From: an uncultured Methylophaga sp.
Lineage (GTDB): Bacteria > Pseudomonadota > Gammaproteobacteria > Nitrosococcales > Methylophagaceae
Direction: 5' to 3'
DNA length: 64,000 nt
Assembly (NCBI GenBank): GCA_913055695.1
Contig: CAJXKF010000001.1
Span: forward strand, 266,354-330,353
The translations under genes were made by a program, and so were the position numbers. Positions 1-8,795 of the stretch are shown one piece after another. Numbering within the stretch: the first letter of the stretch is position 1; every line of letters begins with the position of its first letter. Below the pieces are notes generated by a model. The model did not search any database, was not told where the DNA came from, and worked only from the letters and a program-made list of their open reading frames with translations.

Positions 1-569
1 AAGAATAAGGCCTCGCCAAAGGTGCTTCCGGCCATTTTGTAGCTGAGCAGTTCCATGCCTGACTGTTCCCCAACGCTCATGATCACCATCACGACTATTG
101 CCAGGCTGGTTAAAATGGCTTTGCCCCGACCGGTTTTTATAAGCAAGGCAGAAAAACAGCTAATTAAAAACAGACTCCACAGAAACCAGAACTGTTGTTT
201 GGGTGGAAAGGGAGCGAATAAAACATATTGCAGAGATCGCTCAACATTGACATTGGACGACGCAAGATACTGAATACCGGACTGCGTGTATGACCAGAAA
301 ATCAATGGCAGGATGAATATCAGAATATTGCGCTTGAAAAAGTCAATCAGCGCCAGTTTGTTCAGCGTTTGCTGAATAAACATGCCCGACAGGAAAAAAA
401 ACAAAGGCATGTGAAACAGATAAATAGCCCTGTCCAGATTAACCCAGAAAATACTGTCTTCGGGCAGAATGCCGGCATTCATCAGGCCTCTGACTGTATG
501 CCCCCATACCACCAGAACGATCCCGAACATCTTGGCGTAATCCGGGCCAAGCTGACGTTGCACGGTCAT
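1..569 (-). CDS. Acyltransferase family 3 membrane protein (partial, C-terminus outside window)
   Basis: This gene runs off the left edge, so only about the first 189 residues are visible. Translation from the ATG at 569 gives an early 'DYAKMFGIVLVVWGH' stretch followed by 'YLFHMPLFFFLSGMF' and further hydrophobic segments. That is the signature of acyltransferase-3 (OafA/NodX/WecH-like) membrane enzymes, which move acetyl or other acyl groups onto sugars; the His of the WGH motif is the conserved catalytic or proton-relay residue in the family. It is the last visible gene of the eps locus, 45 bp after the polymerase, so O-acylation of the exopolysaccharide or its lipid-linked intermediate is the likely job (inference). 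An in-frame TTG two codons upstream is a weaker start, with a stop immediately before it. Confidence 0.85.
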   Translation of the reverse strand, partial: MTVQRQLGPDYAKMFGIVLVVWGHTVRGLMNAGILPEDSIFWVNLDRAIYLFHMPLFFFLSGMFIQQTLNKLALIDFFKRNILIFILPLIFWSYTQSGIQYLASSNVNVERSLQYVLFAPFPPKQQFWFLWSLFLISCFSALLIKTGRGKAILTSLAIVVMVIMSVGEQSGMELLSYKMAGSTFGEALF

Positions 570-614
570 CGGCAACTACCCCGCTGCTTGCAATGACTCA
601 TACTGCTCATGGCT

Positions 615-1874
615 TCAGGCATGGCTTACTGCCTCTTTATCATCGGCATTCAGTTGCGCATAGAGATACCCCACCATGACCCACAGAGGCGCAGAAATTT
701 TAATGGTGAATATCGCAGCGCCAATCATCAGATTGATGGCGATAAAGGCATTCATAGAAAATACATAACGCTTATCCGCCGGATGCTCGGAACGGATAAT
801 CAGCGCGGTATATAACCAATAGAGAATGAGCCCGAAGATGGTGGTCGCATAAACCATATAGGCATAACCACTGTCAGCGACGCTGTTAACACCGGCCAGA
901 TTTCCCATCAGCAGAGTACTGAGATCAGCATCAGCCAATAAATAGAGCGTAAAGCCAATCCGGCCAGCAAAATCATCTGTCATTGAAGTCAGGCTCGGGT
1001 CATAAAAAACCAGCGCAGCCACCAGCAACAAGCCCGGTATAAAAGTCACCGCAAACCACCTGGGCAGCATCGGAAAGATAAAAAAACCGGGGATCAGTGC
1101 TAAAGCAAACAGGGCGCCGGTACGGGTATCGTTGGTCAAAATCAGGAACAGTACGGAGAGCACGAAAAACAGCACTTCCCGTTTACGCATGATTCTGCCG
1201 AAGCCCATTAAAAACACCAGTGTGACCATGGCAAAATTAGCCAGAGACACCTGCTCCAGAAAAATGGACGATATCCGATGTGATGACAAAAAGTTAAATG
1301 AGAAGCGGGAACTGTAACCCAGCGAGTTGCGGAACAATCCCGAATCACTGTACTGGAACGGCTCGATACCCCGGGTGCTTTCATAATACTTGGCAGGCTC
1401 AAACAGGGCGACATAGACATCGGTAAAGAAAATCTCTATCACTGCGACGGCCAGCACGGCCAGCATCAGAATTTTGAAAATATTGATGATGTGGCGACTG
1501 CTCAGAAAGCTCCCGAGCAGCACAAAGGCGACGATGATGAGACAGTCCCTGAGAATTTTGATAAAGGTGCCGTCACTGGTCAGCATGACCCACACTGACA
1601 AGGCAGCCATACCCAGCAAAAATAATAAGTGGGGATAAATATTGGGAATTTTCTTCAGATTAAGCGCGAGATATCCCATCACGGCCATAAGAATCAGAGA
1701 TTCGGTCAAGGCAACATGGGTGGACACCATGGTCATGACATGGGCATTGACCACAGCCAGAAACGCATTATAGGAAATCGCGAACAGCACCAGCCAGCCA
1801 GGCAGGTTCAACCATGACTGACTCAAGGCGCCCTGTGTATGCTGGTTCATCGCTGTCGAATTCATGGCTTGCAT
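615..1874 (-). CDS. Wzy/O-antigen-ligase-like polysaccharide polymerase
   Basis: A protein of about 419 residues made almost entirely of hydrophobic segments (roughly 10-12 membrane spans). It has a large central polar loop around residues 150-215 containing 'RNSLGYSSRF', and a second loop around 310-335. This layout matches Wzy/O-antigen ligase-type polymerases, which join undecaprenyl-linked repeat units at the periplasmic face. Sequence conservation in this group is poor, so the call rests on topology and on position between glycosyltransferases and a modifying acyltransferase. A TTG at 1898 would lengthen the protein by 8 residues and overlap the previous gene. The ATG at 1874 has a purine-rich GAGAG element about 8 bases upstream and is preferred. 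Confidence 0.7.
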   Translation of the reverse strand: MQAMNSTAMNQHTQGALSQSWLNLPGWLVLFAISYNAFLAVVNAHVMTMVSTHVALTESLILMAVMGYLALNLKKIPNIYPHLLFLLGMAALSVWVMLTSDGTFIKILRDCLIIVAFVLLGSFLSSRHIINIFKILMLAVLAVAVIEIFFTDVYVALFEPAKYYESTRGIEPFQYSDSGLFRNSLGYSSRFSFNFLSSHRISSIFLEQVSLANFAMVTLVFLMGFGRIMRKREVLFFVLSVLFLILTNDTRTGALFALALIPGFFIFPMLPRWFAVTFIPGLLLVAALVFYDPSLTSMTDDFAGRIGFTLYLLADADLSTLLMGNLAGVNSVADSGYAYMVYATTIFGLILYWLYTALIIRSEHPADKRYVFSMNAFIAINLMIGAAIFTIKISAPLWVMVGYLYAQLNADDKEAVSHA

Positions 1875-1884
1875 TCGTCTGCTC

Positions 1885-3084
1885 TCAGCTGGCCTCAATC
1901 AGATCATGTCTGGCATGCTCATAGAGCATGGCATCAATAAAGGCATCGTACTGTGCAGAGATCGCATCAACGGAAAAACGCTTTGCATACTGCTGCACAG
2001 ATAAGCTCACTTCCCGGCTGGAAAGTCTGTTTTGCACGGCATTGAGACAAGCCTGTCTGAAATTATCAGGATCATCAGGTTCAAAAAGCTGGCCTGTTTT
2101 TCCCTCTTCCACCAGCTCCATCAGCCCGCCTCTGGCTGAGGCAATGACAGGAACACCATGTGAATAAGCCTCAATCACCGTCCTGCCAAAGGGTTCATGC
2201 CACATCGAAGGCACGACAACATAATTGACCGAACGATATACGGCTTCCGGCTTCACCCAGCCTAGGAAACTGATTCTTTCCGAGGCATATTTCTCTTGCA
2301 GATAGCTGACGTAAACATCCTTGCCAGTGCCCGCGATTTTGAGCTGATAATTTTCCGGCAAAGTCTGGAAAGCCTCCAGCAAAGGCTCCACCCCCTTCTC
2401 CGGCTCAATACGTCCCAGATAAGCAAAAATGTGCTGACCGTCATCTGCGCGTTCATTCACTGAAGCTTCAAGCTCAACGGGATTGAAAATCCGTTGAGTG
2501 ATGGCCTGGGTGAAATAGGGTTCATGGAGTTTCAGAATAAAATCGCTGATACCAATCAGGCCATTGACTCTGGCCGCACTCTGTACCCGGCCGAAGGTGG
2601 CTGCTTTACAGCTCTGGCAGCGTTGCTCACAGTTTTTACCTTGCCGGAACATGGTGCCTTTGAAACAGAGGGTGTAATAGCTTCTGAGTATGTGAGCGAC
2701 CGGTATATTCAGGGCATAACAGGCTTCCCAGGCGGCATTGCCAAAGTTCTCAATGGTGCTGGTTATCACCGCATCCGGCTTGATACATCGCAGCTGTTCA
2801 ATCAGTGTCTCTCTGGCTTTAGGGTTGATGTTCTCTTTGACATGCCAGATTAGCTTCCGGTAAGCCGGTTCTTTGTGTTTGAAGTTCCAGTAGATATTGG
2901 GAGAAAGCATGGTCTTAACCCGCACTGCCCCATCATCAAACTCATGGTCACGTTTATCAATTGTCAAGACGGTGACTTGATTACCCAACTCAGCCAGGCC
3001 TTTTGCCAGTAGTTGAGTGGACTTCTCACCCCCGCCTTTCACATTGGGTGGGTAGGCCGCGGCGATGATGCATAGCTTTTTCAT
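1885..3084 (-). CDS. GT4-family glycosyltransferase
   Basis: A 399-residue GT-B glycosyltransferase. The N-terminal half opens with 'YPPNVKGGGEKSTQLLAKGLAELG', the acceptor-domain glycine-rich loop typical of GT4. The C-terminal half has 'YLGRIEPEKGVEPLLEAF' and 'EAYSHGVPVIASARGGLMELV', the E-x7-E nucleotide-sugar site. A cysteine cluster ('CEQRCQSC', around residues 150-160) lies between them and recurs in some GT4 enzymes. It should add one sugar to the lipid-linked repeat unit at the cytoplasmic membrane face; donor and linkage cannot be read from sequence. It sits 25 bp after the next upstream glycosyltransferase and 10 bp before the polymerase, so it is co-transcribed with both. Confidence 0.88.
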   Translation of the reverse strand: MKKLCIIAAAYPPNVKGGGEKSTQLLAKGLAELGNQVTVLTIDKRDHEFDDGAVRVKTMLSPNIYWNFKHKEPAYRKLIWHVKENINPKARETLIEQLRCIKPDAVITSTIENFGNAAWEACYALNIPVAHILRSYYTLCFKGTMFRQGKNCEQRCQSCKAATFGRVQSAARVNGLIGISDFILKLHEPYFTQAITQRIFNPVELEASVNERADDGQHIFAYLGRIEPEKGVEPLLEAFQTLPENYQLKIAGTGKDVYVSYLQEKYASERISFLGWVKPEAVYRSVNYVVVPSMWHEPFGRTVIEAYSHGVPVIASARGGLMELVEEGKTGQLFEPDDPDNFRQACLNAVQNRLSSREVSLSVQQYAKRFSVDAISAQYDAFIDAMLYEHARHDLIEAS

Positions 3085-3109
3085 ATTATTTCCTCTTCGC
3101 CGGATTTAT

Positions 3110-4105
3110 TCAGCGGCTTAACTCGCTCAGAAGATGTTGCAGGTTTGCCTGAACAACGGACTTACCGAACAGGCGCTCGGATTCGATCAAAACCGCTTGT
3201 TTACTGGTCGCAAGCGGCGCTTTCAGCAAGGCGACAAACTCATTGACGGTGCTGAACAGAGACAAGCCACTGAAGCGCATGTCGTACTTGAGCCAGCTGA
3301 GAAAGGCCTGATCGGTGGCAATCACCGGCAGACCATAGCTGATGGCATGGAAAAAGCTGCCGCTGACAATCATTTCCTCTCCCGCATGAGAGAGAATAAT
3401 CGCCCTGGCATTGTGCATGATGGCGTCGACATCCTCGCTGGGCAGAAAACGAATATCGAATTCGATATCGAGTCCCTGTGCACTGGCTTTGAGCTCTTCC
3501 ACATAAGCCGAATCAGACGCCGGCCCTGCGATTAGTAATTTCTCATTCTGAGGCCAGTTTTCGATGAGGGTATGTATCTGCTTGTATCTCGCCACCCGGC
3601 CGAAGACGAGATAATAATCTTGCAGCTGCTGAGCTTTCGCCATCGTCTCTGACTGAGTTTGATATAGCGGATGAGGTACATAAAAATAACCTGCGTCCAC
3701 CAGATGTCCGGAATGTGACACCTTCTTGTGGAATAACCGCTCTCCAAAAGCAATGATTTTTCTGGCGGTCTCAGTCTGCTGCGGCGGGATATCGTGCGGA
3801 TAGATATTATGTCGCACATACACGGTTTTTCTTGCCGCCAGCCTGAAAAACAGAATGTAGACAAAAAACTTCAGTACACCGAATACAAATAATTTATTGC
3901 CCTCACTTCTTAAGTTATTTTCCAGCCAGTTGATGACCGCGACATCGTATTTTTTATAACAAAAGGTTTTATGCGGCCTGAGAACAATATCCTTGATGTT
4001 GGGTGAAAAATACACAGCTTCACCCGCCACGGATTCGATATTCTCGACCATGTTTGAGGTATATTCATTGGCCCCGTCGGGCTCAGGGTAGAAAAGTATT
4101 CTCAT
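3110..4105 (-). CDS. GT-B fold glycosyltransferase of the eps locus
   Basis: A 331-residue protein. The N-terminal part ends in a hydrophobic stretch followed by 'KTVYVRHNIYPHD', a loop typical of GT-B enzymes acting on membrane substrates. The C-terminal part contains 'YYLVFGRVARYKQI', 'KLLIAGPASDSAYVEEL' and 'SYGLPVIATDQAFL', the donor-binding half of a GT4/GumK-like fold. Conservation is weaker than in the neighbouring GT4 gene, so the exact family is not assigned. With EpsB and the second glycosyltransferase it suggests at least three sugar-transfer steps encoded here. A 136-bp gap separates it from the preceding pyruvyl transferase gene; I see only short dyads such as GTGAC-N4-GTCAC there. 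Confidence 0.75.
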   Translation of the reverse strand: MRILFYPEPDGANEYTSNMVENIESVAGEAVYFSPNIKDIVLRPHKTFCYKKYDVAVINWLENNLRSEGNKLFVFGVLKFFVYILFFRLAARKTVYVRHNIYPHDIPPQQTETARKIIAFGERLFHKKVSHSGHLVDAGYFYVPHPLYQTQSETMAKAQQLQDYYLVFGRVARYKQIHTLIENWPQNEKLLIAGPASDSAYVEELKASAQGLDIEFDIRFLPSEDVDAIMHNARAIILSHAGEEMIVSGSFFHAISYGLPVIATDQAFLSWLKYDMRFSGLSLFSTVNEFVALLKAPLATSKQAVLIESERLFGKSVVQANLQHLLSELSR

Positions 4106-4241
4106 CCATCAACTCTGTTGGTTAACAAAACTCGCTGAGGAAAAATTGACCACAGCTTAAGTTGCTGGAACCGCACATGCTGTGATTAGCTGCACTGTTC
4201 TCCGGATTCACTGTGGTAAAAGTAGCTTTCGGTGACTCAGG

Positions 4242-5498
4242 TCACGCTATTGAAGACGCTTCATTGCGTTCGGGCTTGGGACAGACCAGTGAGCCGAGAG
4301 GCTGGAAATTCTTGACTGACAAACTCCGAACCGCTTCCAGATTGTCGGTGATACTGCTTCTGTATCTCGCGTAATTACCCTGAAGCTGTTCAATCAAAAA
4401 CACCACTTTGTGACCGAAACCGGGCACTGGCTCGAGTGACAATTCCGGCAGCGCAAAGAACTTCATCAGGCCATCAACTTTACCCTGTGTCGACAGAACA
4501 ATGGCCGGCACACCGGCATTCATCGACATAATGGATAAATGCATACGACCTGTGACCACCAGCTTTGCCGCTTTCGCCAGCCGCTTGATCTGATCCGGCT
4601 CCAATAAACGATCGACGAAATAGACCTCGGGAAAAAGTGCCGCAATCTTCCGGCAGACAGTCAGATCATTCGCACCGTCACGAATAACATGCGGCAGCAA
4701 TACCACGCTGTATTGCTGCTTCAGTAAGGCATTGATAATGGTTTTATATTCTTCGATCTGATCAATATCTTTGGCTATCAGGCCACTGGCATTGACGATA
4801 GCCACCGTTTTTCCCTGACAGAACTCAAGAACATCCTCTATCCCATGCTCTTGCTGATTCTGGTTAGCAAACACCACATCCGCCGTTAATACCGTATTAA
4901 TCACATTTGCCTGTTTAAGACGTTCAAGAGAAACCGCATCGCGCACATATAGATGGACGCCTCGCTGTCCGGCCTGCCTCAGTGCTGCGAGGGCTTTTTT
5001 ATGCGGCTTTGTATTCCAGCTGAAGCCGAGAATTCGGGCTTCGACCCCGGCTTTTACTGCAAATGAGGCTATCGAAGCCCGCATTGCCGAGGCATGGGGG
5101 TTATAGCCACCATCCATCACGTCAGCGCCGATGACAGACAGTGTTTTAAGGCTGGGCAGTATGCCGACCAGCCGGATAAAATCCCGTAAAAATGTGTGTG
5201 GTTGGCCATAGACCAGACCCGGCATTTTTATCACCCGGGTATCCAGTCGATAGCGCGCAGGTATCGACACAGGATTATGATTGGTGGTGATGATGGTTTT
5301 CTTGCCCGCCGTATTATGCAGAAACGACTCCAACATGGCCTGGTCGCCAATATTACCGCCGCCGGGTGCGGCGATCAGAGCAGACTCGTCCGGGCTGACT
5401 GGTGACTTTGTTCGCCACTGAGACAAGAACAGCACCACACGTCCCAGCATCAGGTTAATGAAGGTTGTCGGAATACATTGTCTGAGTAATTTTTTCAT
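4242..5498 (-). CDS. Polysaccharide pyruvyl transferase family protein (WcaK/CsaB-like)
   Basis: A 418-residue protein of the polysaccharide pyruvyl transferase family, which adds ketal-linked pyruvate from phosphoenolpyruvate to sugars. Diagnostic segments are 'ALIAAPGGGNIGDQAML' (around residues 41-57), 'VIGADVMDGGYNP', 'VLTADVVFAN' and 'LVVTGRMHLSIMSMNAGVPAIVLS'; the last is the conserved C-terminal motif containing His. Pyruvylation gives an acidic polymer that binds cations. The ATG overlaps the flippase stop codon by one base (TAATG), so translation is probably coupled. The terminal residues 'NEASSIA' carry no recognisable domain. Confidence 0.85.
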   Translation of the reverse strand: MKKLLRQCIPTTFINLMLGRVVLFLSQWRTKSPVSPDESALIAAPGGGNIGDQAMLESFLHNTAGKKTIITTNHNPVSIPARYRLDTRVIKMPGLVYGQPHTFLRDFIRLVGILPSLKTLSVIGADVMDGGYNPHASAMRASIASFAVKAGVEARILGFSWNTKPHKKALAALRQAGQRGVHLYVRDAVSLERLKQANVINTVLTADVVFANQNQQEHGIEDVLEFCQGKTVAIVNASGLIAKDIDQIEEYKTIINALLKQQYSVVLLPHVIRDGANDLTVCRKIAALFPEVYFVDRLLEPDQIKRLAKAAKLVVTGRMHLSIMSMNAGVPAIVLSTQGKVDGLMKFFALPELSLEPVPGFGHKVVFLIEQLQGNYARYRSSITDNLEAVRSLSVKNFQPLGSLVCPKPERNEASSIA

Positions 5499-6952
5499 TA
5501 ATTGCGTTTCACCGTATTGAGGTAATGACGTAACTGAAATAGCTGATTGACGCTGTGTCTGAATACCGGCACGGCCGCATAGGCCACGCCAAGCAGGCTA
5601 ATCATTGTCAGCCAGCCATAAACCACACCTTCCACCAGCGTCATTTCAAACCCTGCCAACAACTGATGAGAGGCGTAAGCAGCAGAAAAATAAACCAGCG
5701 CCACTGCTATCGGATTTACCACCAGCCGTCTGACCGGAATACCGGTATTTTTCAGCCAGTAAATACCAAGCAGCCATGACAGGCCCAAACCCAGCGAATA
5801 ACACAGCGCCACCGTGGTCGTGGTGCCGATAAGGCCCAGGGCTGTGATACCTATAATGAGTGGCCGGCTAATCAGGCTTAACTTCAGCAAGCGGTTGGTA
5901 ATGCCTTTACTGAGAAACACCCAGTAGCTACTGTAGCCAAGCACCAGAAACACCCCGCCTATCGACAATGCCTGGAATATCGGCACCAGCTCCACCCATT
6001 GAGGTCCAAGCACCAGTGTCACCAGTCTTTCTGTCTGGGTGGCGATGAGCACCAGTCCGAAAGTAATCATATGGACGATGATGTTTTGACCGAATACCAG
6101 AAATTCATTGTATTTTTCCTCATCATCAAGCTGTAACCTGGACAGAATCGGCACTGCCACCGCCTGAGACGGGGCACTCAACTGATTCAGCGGCATCATT
6201 AAAATCTGCATTGCCCGCTCGAAATAGCCGAGCGGTGTGGCCCCGAACTTGTAACCAATCAGCACAACCGGCATATTCTTGGAAAAGTAGCCCAGCATCT
6301 GGGCCCCCATCAGATTCCAGCCGAACGAGAATAGCTGTTTTGTGCCTTCATCGCGTTGCGGCAGGCTGGGCCTCCAGCGTGCCAGCAGTGAATACAGCAG
6401 CAGAAACATCACTGCCTGCACTATTTGCTGGTAAACGATCGCCATGTAGGAATAACCACTGTATGCCAGATAAATACCGACGCCGATGCCGATAAGAGTC
6501 CCCAGCAACTCCACTGTCACCAGAAAACCGAACTTTAAATCACGGTTCAGTTTGGCCTTGAACTGAGATGCTGCCCCGTTTAGCAGAAAAATCAGCGACA
6601 GAAACTGGCCGATTTCAATCAACTCCACCCGACCGTAAAAGTCAGCAATAAAGCGCGCCAGAAAATAGGCCGTCAGGGTCAACACTGCCCCGATCAGCAA
6701 ATTAGCCCAGAACAGATTACTGGCCTGCTTTTGTGTCAGCGTCTTTGCCTGTATCGCCGCGGTAGACAGACCGCAGTCACGGATGATTTCCCCGATACCG
6801 AACAAGGCCACAATCATCGCGACCAGGCCGAAACTTTCCGGTTTCAGTAACCTGGCCAGGATGATCAGATTCAGCATCTGCAATATCACTTTGGCCAGCT
6901 GGCCCGACATCATGACCATCCCGCCGCGCGCTGCTCTCGAAGCCAGTCCCAT
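5498..6952 (-). CDS. Wzx-type lipopolysaccharide/exopolysaccharide flippase (MOP superfamily)
   Basis: A protein of about 484 residues with 12-14 hydrophobic segments. Its start, 'SRAARGGMVMMSGQLAKVILQMLNLIILARLLKPESFGLVAM', is the typical first-helix sequence of WzxC/RfbX flippases. It should flip the undecaprenyl-diphosphate-linked repeat unit from cytoplasm to periplasm, acting with the Wzy-like polymerase and the EpsE/EpsF export complex encoded nearby. A TTG at 6967 is possible, but the ATG at 6952 has AGGA 7 bases upstream and is preferred. Confidence 0.88.
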   Translation of the reverse strand: MGLASRAARGGMVMMSGQLAKVILQMLNLIILARLLKPESFGLVAMIVALFGIGEIIRDCGLSTAAIQAKTLTQKQASNLFWANLLIGAVLTLTAYFLARFIADFYGRVELIEIGQFLSLIFLLNGAASQFKAKLNRDLKFGFLVTVELLGTLIGIGVGIYLAYSGYSYMAIVYQQIVQAVMFLLLYSLLARWRPSLPQRDEGTKQLFSFGWNLMGAQMLGYFSKNMPVVLIGYKFGATPLGYFERAMQILMMPLNQLSAPSQAVAVPILSRLQLDDEEKYNEFLVFGQNIIVHMITFGLVLIATQTERLVTLVLGPQWVELVPIFQALSIGGVFLVLGYSSYWVFLSKGITNRLLKLSLISRPLIIGITALGLIGTTTTVALCYSLGLGLSWLLGIYWLKNTGIPVRRLVVNPIAVALVYFSAAYASHQLLAGFEMTLVEGVVYGWLTMISLLGVAYAAVPVFRHSVNQLFQLRHYLNTVKRN

Positions 6953-6998
6953 CAGCTCATCCTGCAAAATTGTCTAGCTAACAAATCTTGTCTCAAAT

Positions 6999-8036
6999 TC
7001 AATGCGTTACGATTAAATCCGATAAGGGTCTTCGCGCAGACAACGGCACAACGGTATCCTCCGCCGCGTAGCCGATGGCCAGAAAGGTCAGAATCTTCTC
7101 ATTCTGGGGGATGTTGCCGAGTTTATGCCCCTGCTGATCGACTTTCGGGTCAACGCACCAGTTCAAGCAGCATGTAGCCAGTCCCAGAGATTGCAGTGCC
7201 AGCAAAAATGACATCAGAAACAGCCCGCCATCCAGTGGCGGTTCATTTCTTTCAGTTGAGTCAAAAAAAGCGCCCATATCGCAGCACACCACAGCCAGCA
7301 TGGGGATGGTATGCCCAAAGCCACGATTGCCATTTTGCAGTTTCAGCATCTGCTCGATGTGCGATTTATCATCATAAATATGCAGCCGCCAGGGCTGTCT
7401 GTTACAGGCACTGGGGCTTAGCTGAGCCAGCTTGGCGGCTTTTTCGACAAGCGCCATGGCAACCCGCTGGTCTCTGAAGTTACGGGTACTGCGCCTGCTC
7501 ATCGACAAGGCATAGAGAATGTCATAGCTGTCTTCCGGCAGGTGTTTGAATTCGATCGGCGTCCGGTAAATCTGTTCGCTTTGCTCGTGCCCGTTCAGGA
7601 AAGCCTCAAGCTCGGTCAGGGTGGCAGCAACATCCGGTTTCGTGCTGTCCTGCGTGGCCACAAAATCACGATAGGCTTCGAGTACACCGACTGCGGCTTT
7701 GTAAACGGTAGCTTGCTTTGACAGTCCGTCCCTATTCCACTTTGTCAGCAGGTCGAGGGTCTGCTGCGCCGGATAACGGCCAAAAAACCGGCGGTTTTCA
7801 GGTGGCAGACACAAACCTTTCTCCAATTTGTGATACCAGAAAATCAATTCTGCACTGCGCTTGGAGTAAGCCAGATTATTGGGTCGGTGCCATCCCATGT
7901 GGGCGGCATTACGTTTTTTCTCGTAACTGTAACAGCGGTATCTGAGCACACCGCGCTTATAGCCATCCCGGCTCCGTTTGAGGAAATGCTTGAGGCCGGG
8001 ACTGAGTGAGATAACATTTTTAATTAATGTGACCAT
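6999..8036 (-). CDS. Nitroreductase-family protein with long N-terminal extension, in eps locus
   Basis: A 345-residue protein. The C-terminal half is a nitroreductase-fold FMN domain: 'SRRSTRNFRD' (around 180-189) binds the phosphate, followed by 'LSPSACNRQPWRLHIYD' and 'LALQSLGLATCCLNWC'. The first 170 residues are not part of the core fold; they are basic and helical and carry 'YHKLEKGLCLPPENRRFFGR', a stretch I associate with polysaccharide-locus members of this family. Such genes often sit beside pyruvyl transferase genes, as here. The substrate is unknown: a redox step on a sugar, lipid or quinone is conceivable, but nothing in the sequence decides it. It lies between epsI and the flippase. 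Confidence 0.8.
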   Translation of the reverse strand: MVTLIKNVISLSPGLKHFLKRSRDGYKRGVLRYRCYSYEKKRNAAHMGWHRPNNLAYSKRSAELIFWYHKLEKGLCLPPENRRFFGRYPAQQTLDLLTKWNRDGLSKQATVYKAAVGVLEAYRDFVATQDSTKPDVAATLTELEAFLNGHEQSEQIYRTPIEFKHLPEDSYDILYALSMSRRSTRNFRDQRVAMALVEKAAKLAQLSPSACNRQPWRLHIYDDKSHIEQMLKLQNGNRGFGHTIPMLAVVCCDMGAFFDSTERNEPPLDGGLFLMSFLLALQSLGLATCCLNWCVDPKVDQQGHKLGNIPQNEKILTFLAIGYAAEDTVVPLSARRPLSDLIVTH

Positions 8037-8083
8037 AGGATGCTTCTTGTATCTGAATAGATGGAAAGTGGAGGCCGGGCTTT

Positions 8084-8779
8084 TCAGTCAGCCATGACGG
8101 CTGATGCTGTTCCGAAAAAGCGGGGTTGCTCTGTTTCGGCCAGACTGTCGTGAAAGTCCCGGATAAAGTCAGTGATAGCGGCCAGGGCGACCTTTTCGTC
8201 AGCCTCAATCGTCGACACCCTGAAAATCAGTCCGTCAGGAATGATGTTGTCCATCGCGTACTCAATAGCAAGCTGCTTTTTTTCAAGGTTGTTCCGATAC
8301 AGATGCTCACCCGCTATTGTCCAGTAAACCAGCGGCTCGATTCTGTTGCCGCGTTGCGTCTTCATATACCTGACTGTAATTTGCTTGCCATCATTCAGTG
8401 TCATGGGAAATTGTTTCCTTTCCAGAATCTTAAAACCCTGAGCGGGATAGCAGGCTTCTGGTGAGTGCACGGCCAGTCCATTACGCTGGTTATCCGAGTA
8501 GGCCACAGACAACATGACCTTCTTGTTGTCAGCATTACGGTAGGTTTCACTGAGCAGATCGGAATAAGCACTTTCCAGTTTTTCATCAAGTACCGCATTG
8601 GTCACTAATACCCGACTGCCACGGTCCAGTTGCCAGTCATCAAGCTGCGGTTCCACATAGTTGTTTAGCGTCTCTCTGTGTTTGATATCAGCCAGATAAT
8701 CAGTCGGCGTGGCCCACACGGCCACGCTTGCCGTGATTATCATCAGAGCGCAGAGACTGCTTGCCTTAAACCAGGACAT
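8084..8779 (-). CDS. epsI: Exosortase-associated protein EpsI
   Basis: A protein of about 231 residues with an N-terminal signal/anchor helix and the EpsI hallmark 'HSPEACYPAQGF' in the middle. In the family this His/Cys/Tyr-bearing motif is invariant, and EpsI occurs beside exosortases or fused to their C-terminus. Its molecular activity is undefined; it is thought to assist the exosortase or polysaccharide assembly in the periplasm. It follows xrtB directly. An ATG at 8806 would add nine residues but lies inside the xrtB end with no usable ribosome site. The ATG at 8779 has GAGG six bases upstream, so I chose it; the true start could be 8806 or 8791. Confidence 0.87.
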   Translation of the reverse strand: MSWFKASSLCALMIITASVAVWATPTDYLADIKHRETLNNYVEPQLDDWQLDRGSRVLVTNAVLDEKLESAYSDLLSETYRNADNKKVMLSVAYSDNQRNGLAVHSPEACYPAQGFKILERKQFPMTLNDGKQITVRYMKTQRGNRIEPLVYWTIAGEHLYRNNLEKKQLAIEYAMDNIIPDGLIFRVSTIEADEKVALAAITDFIRDFHDSLAETEQPRFFGTASAVMAD

Positions 8780-8795
8780 CATCATCCTCATGTGC

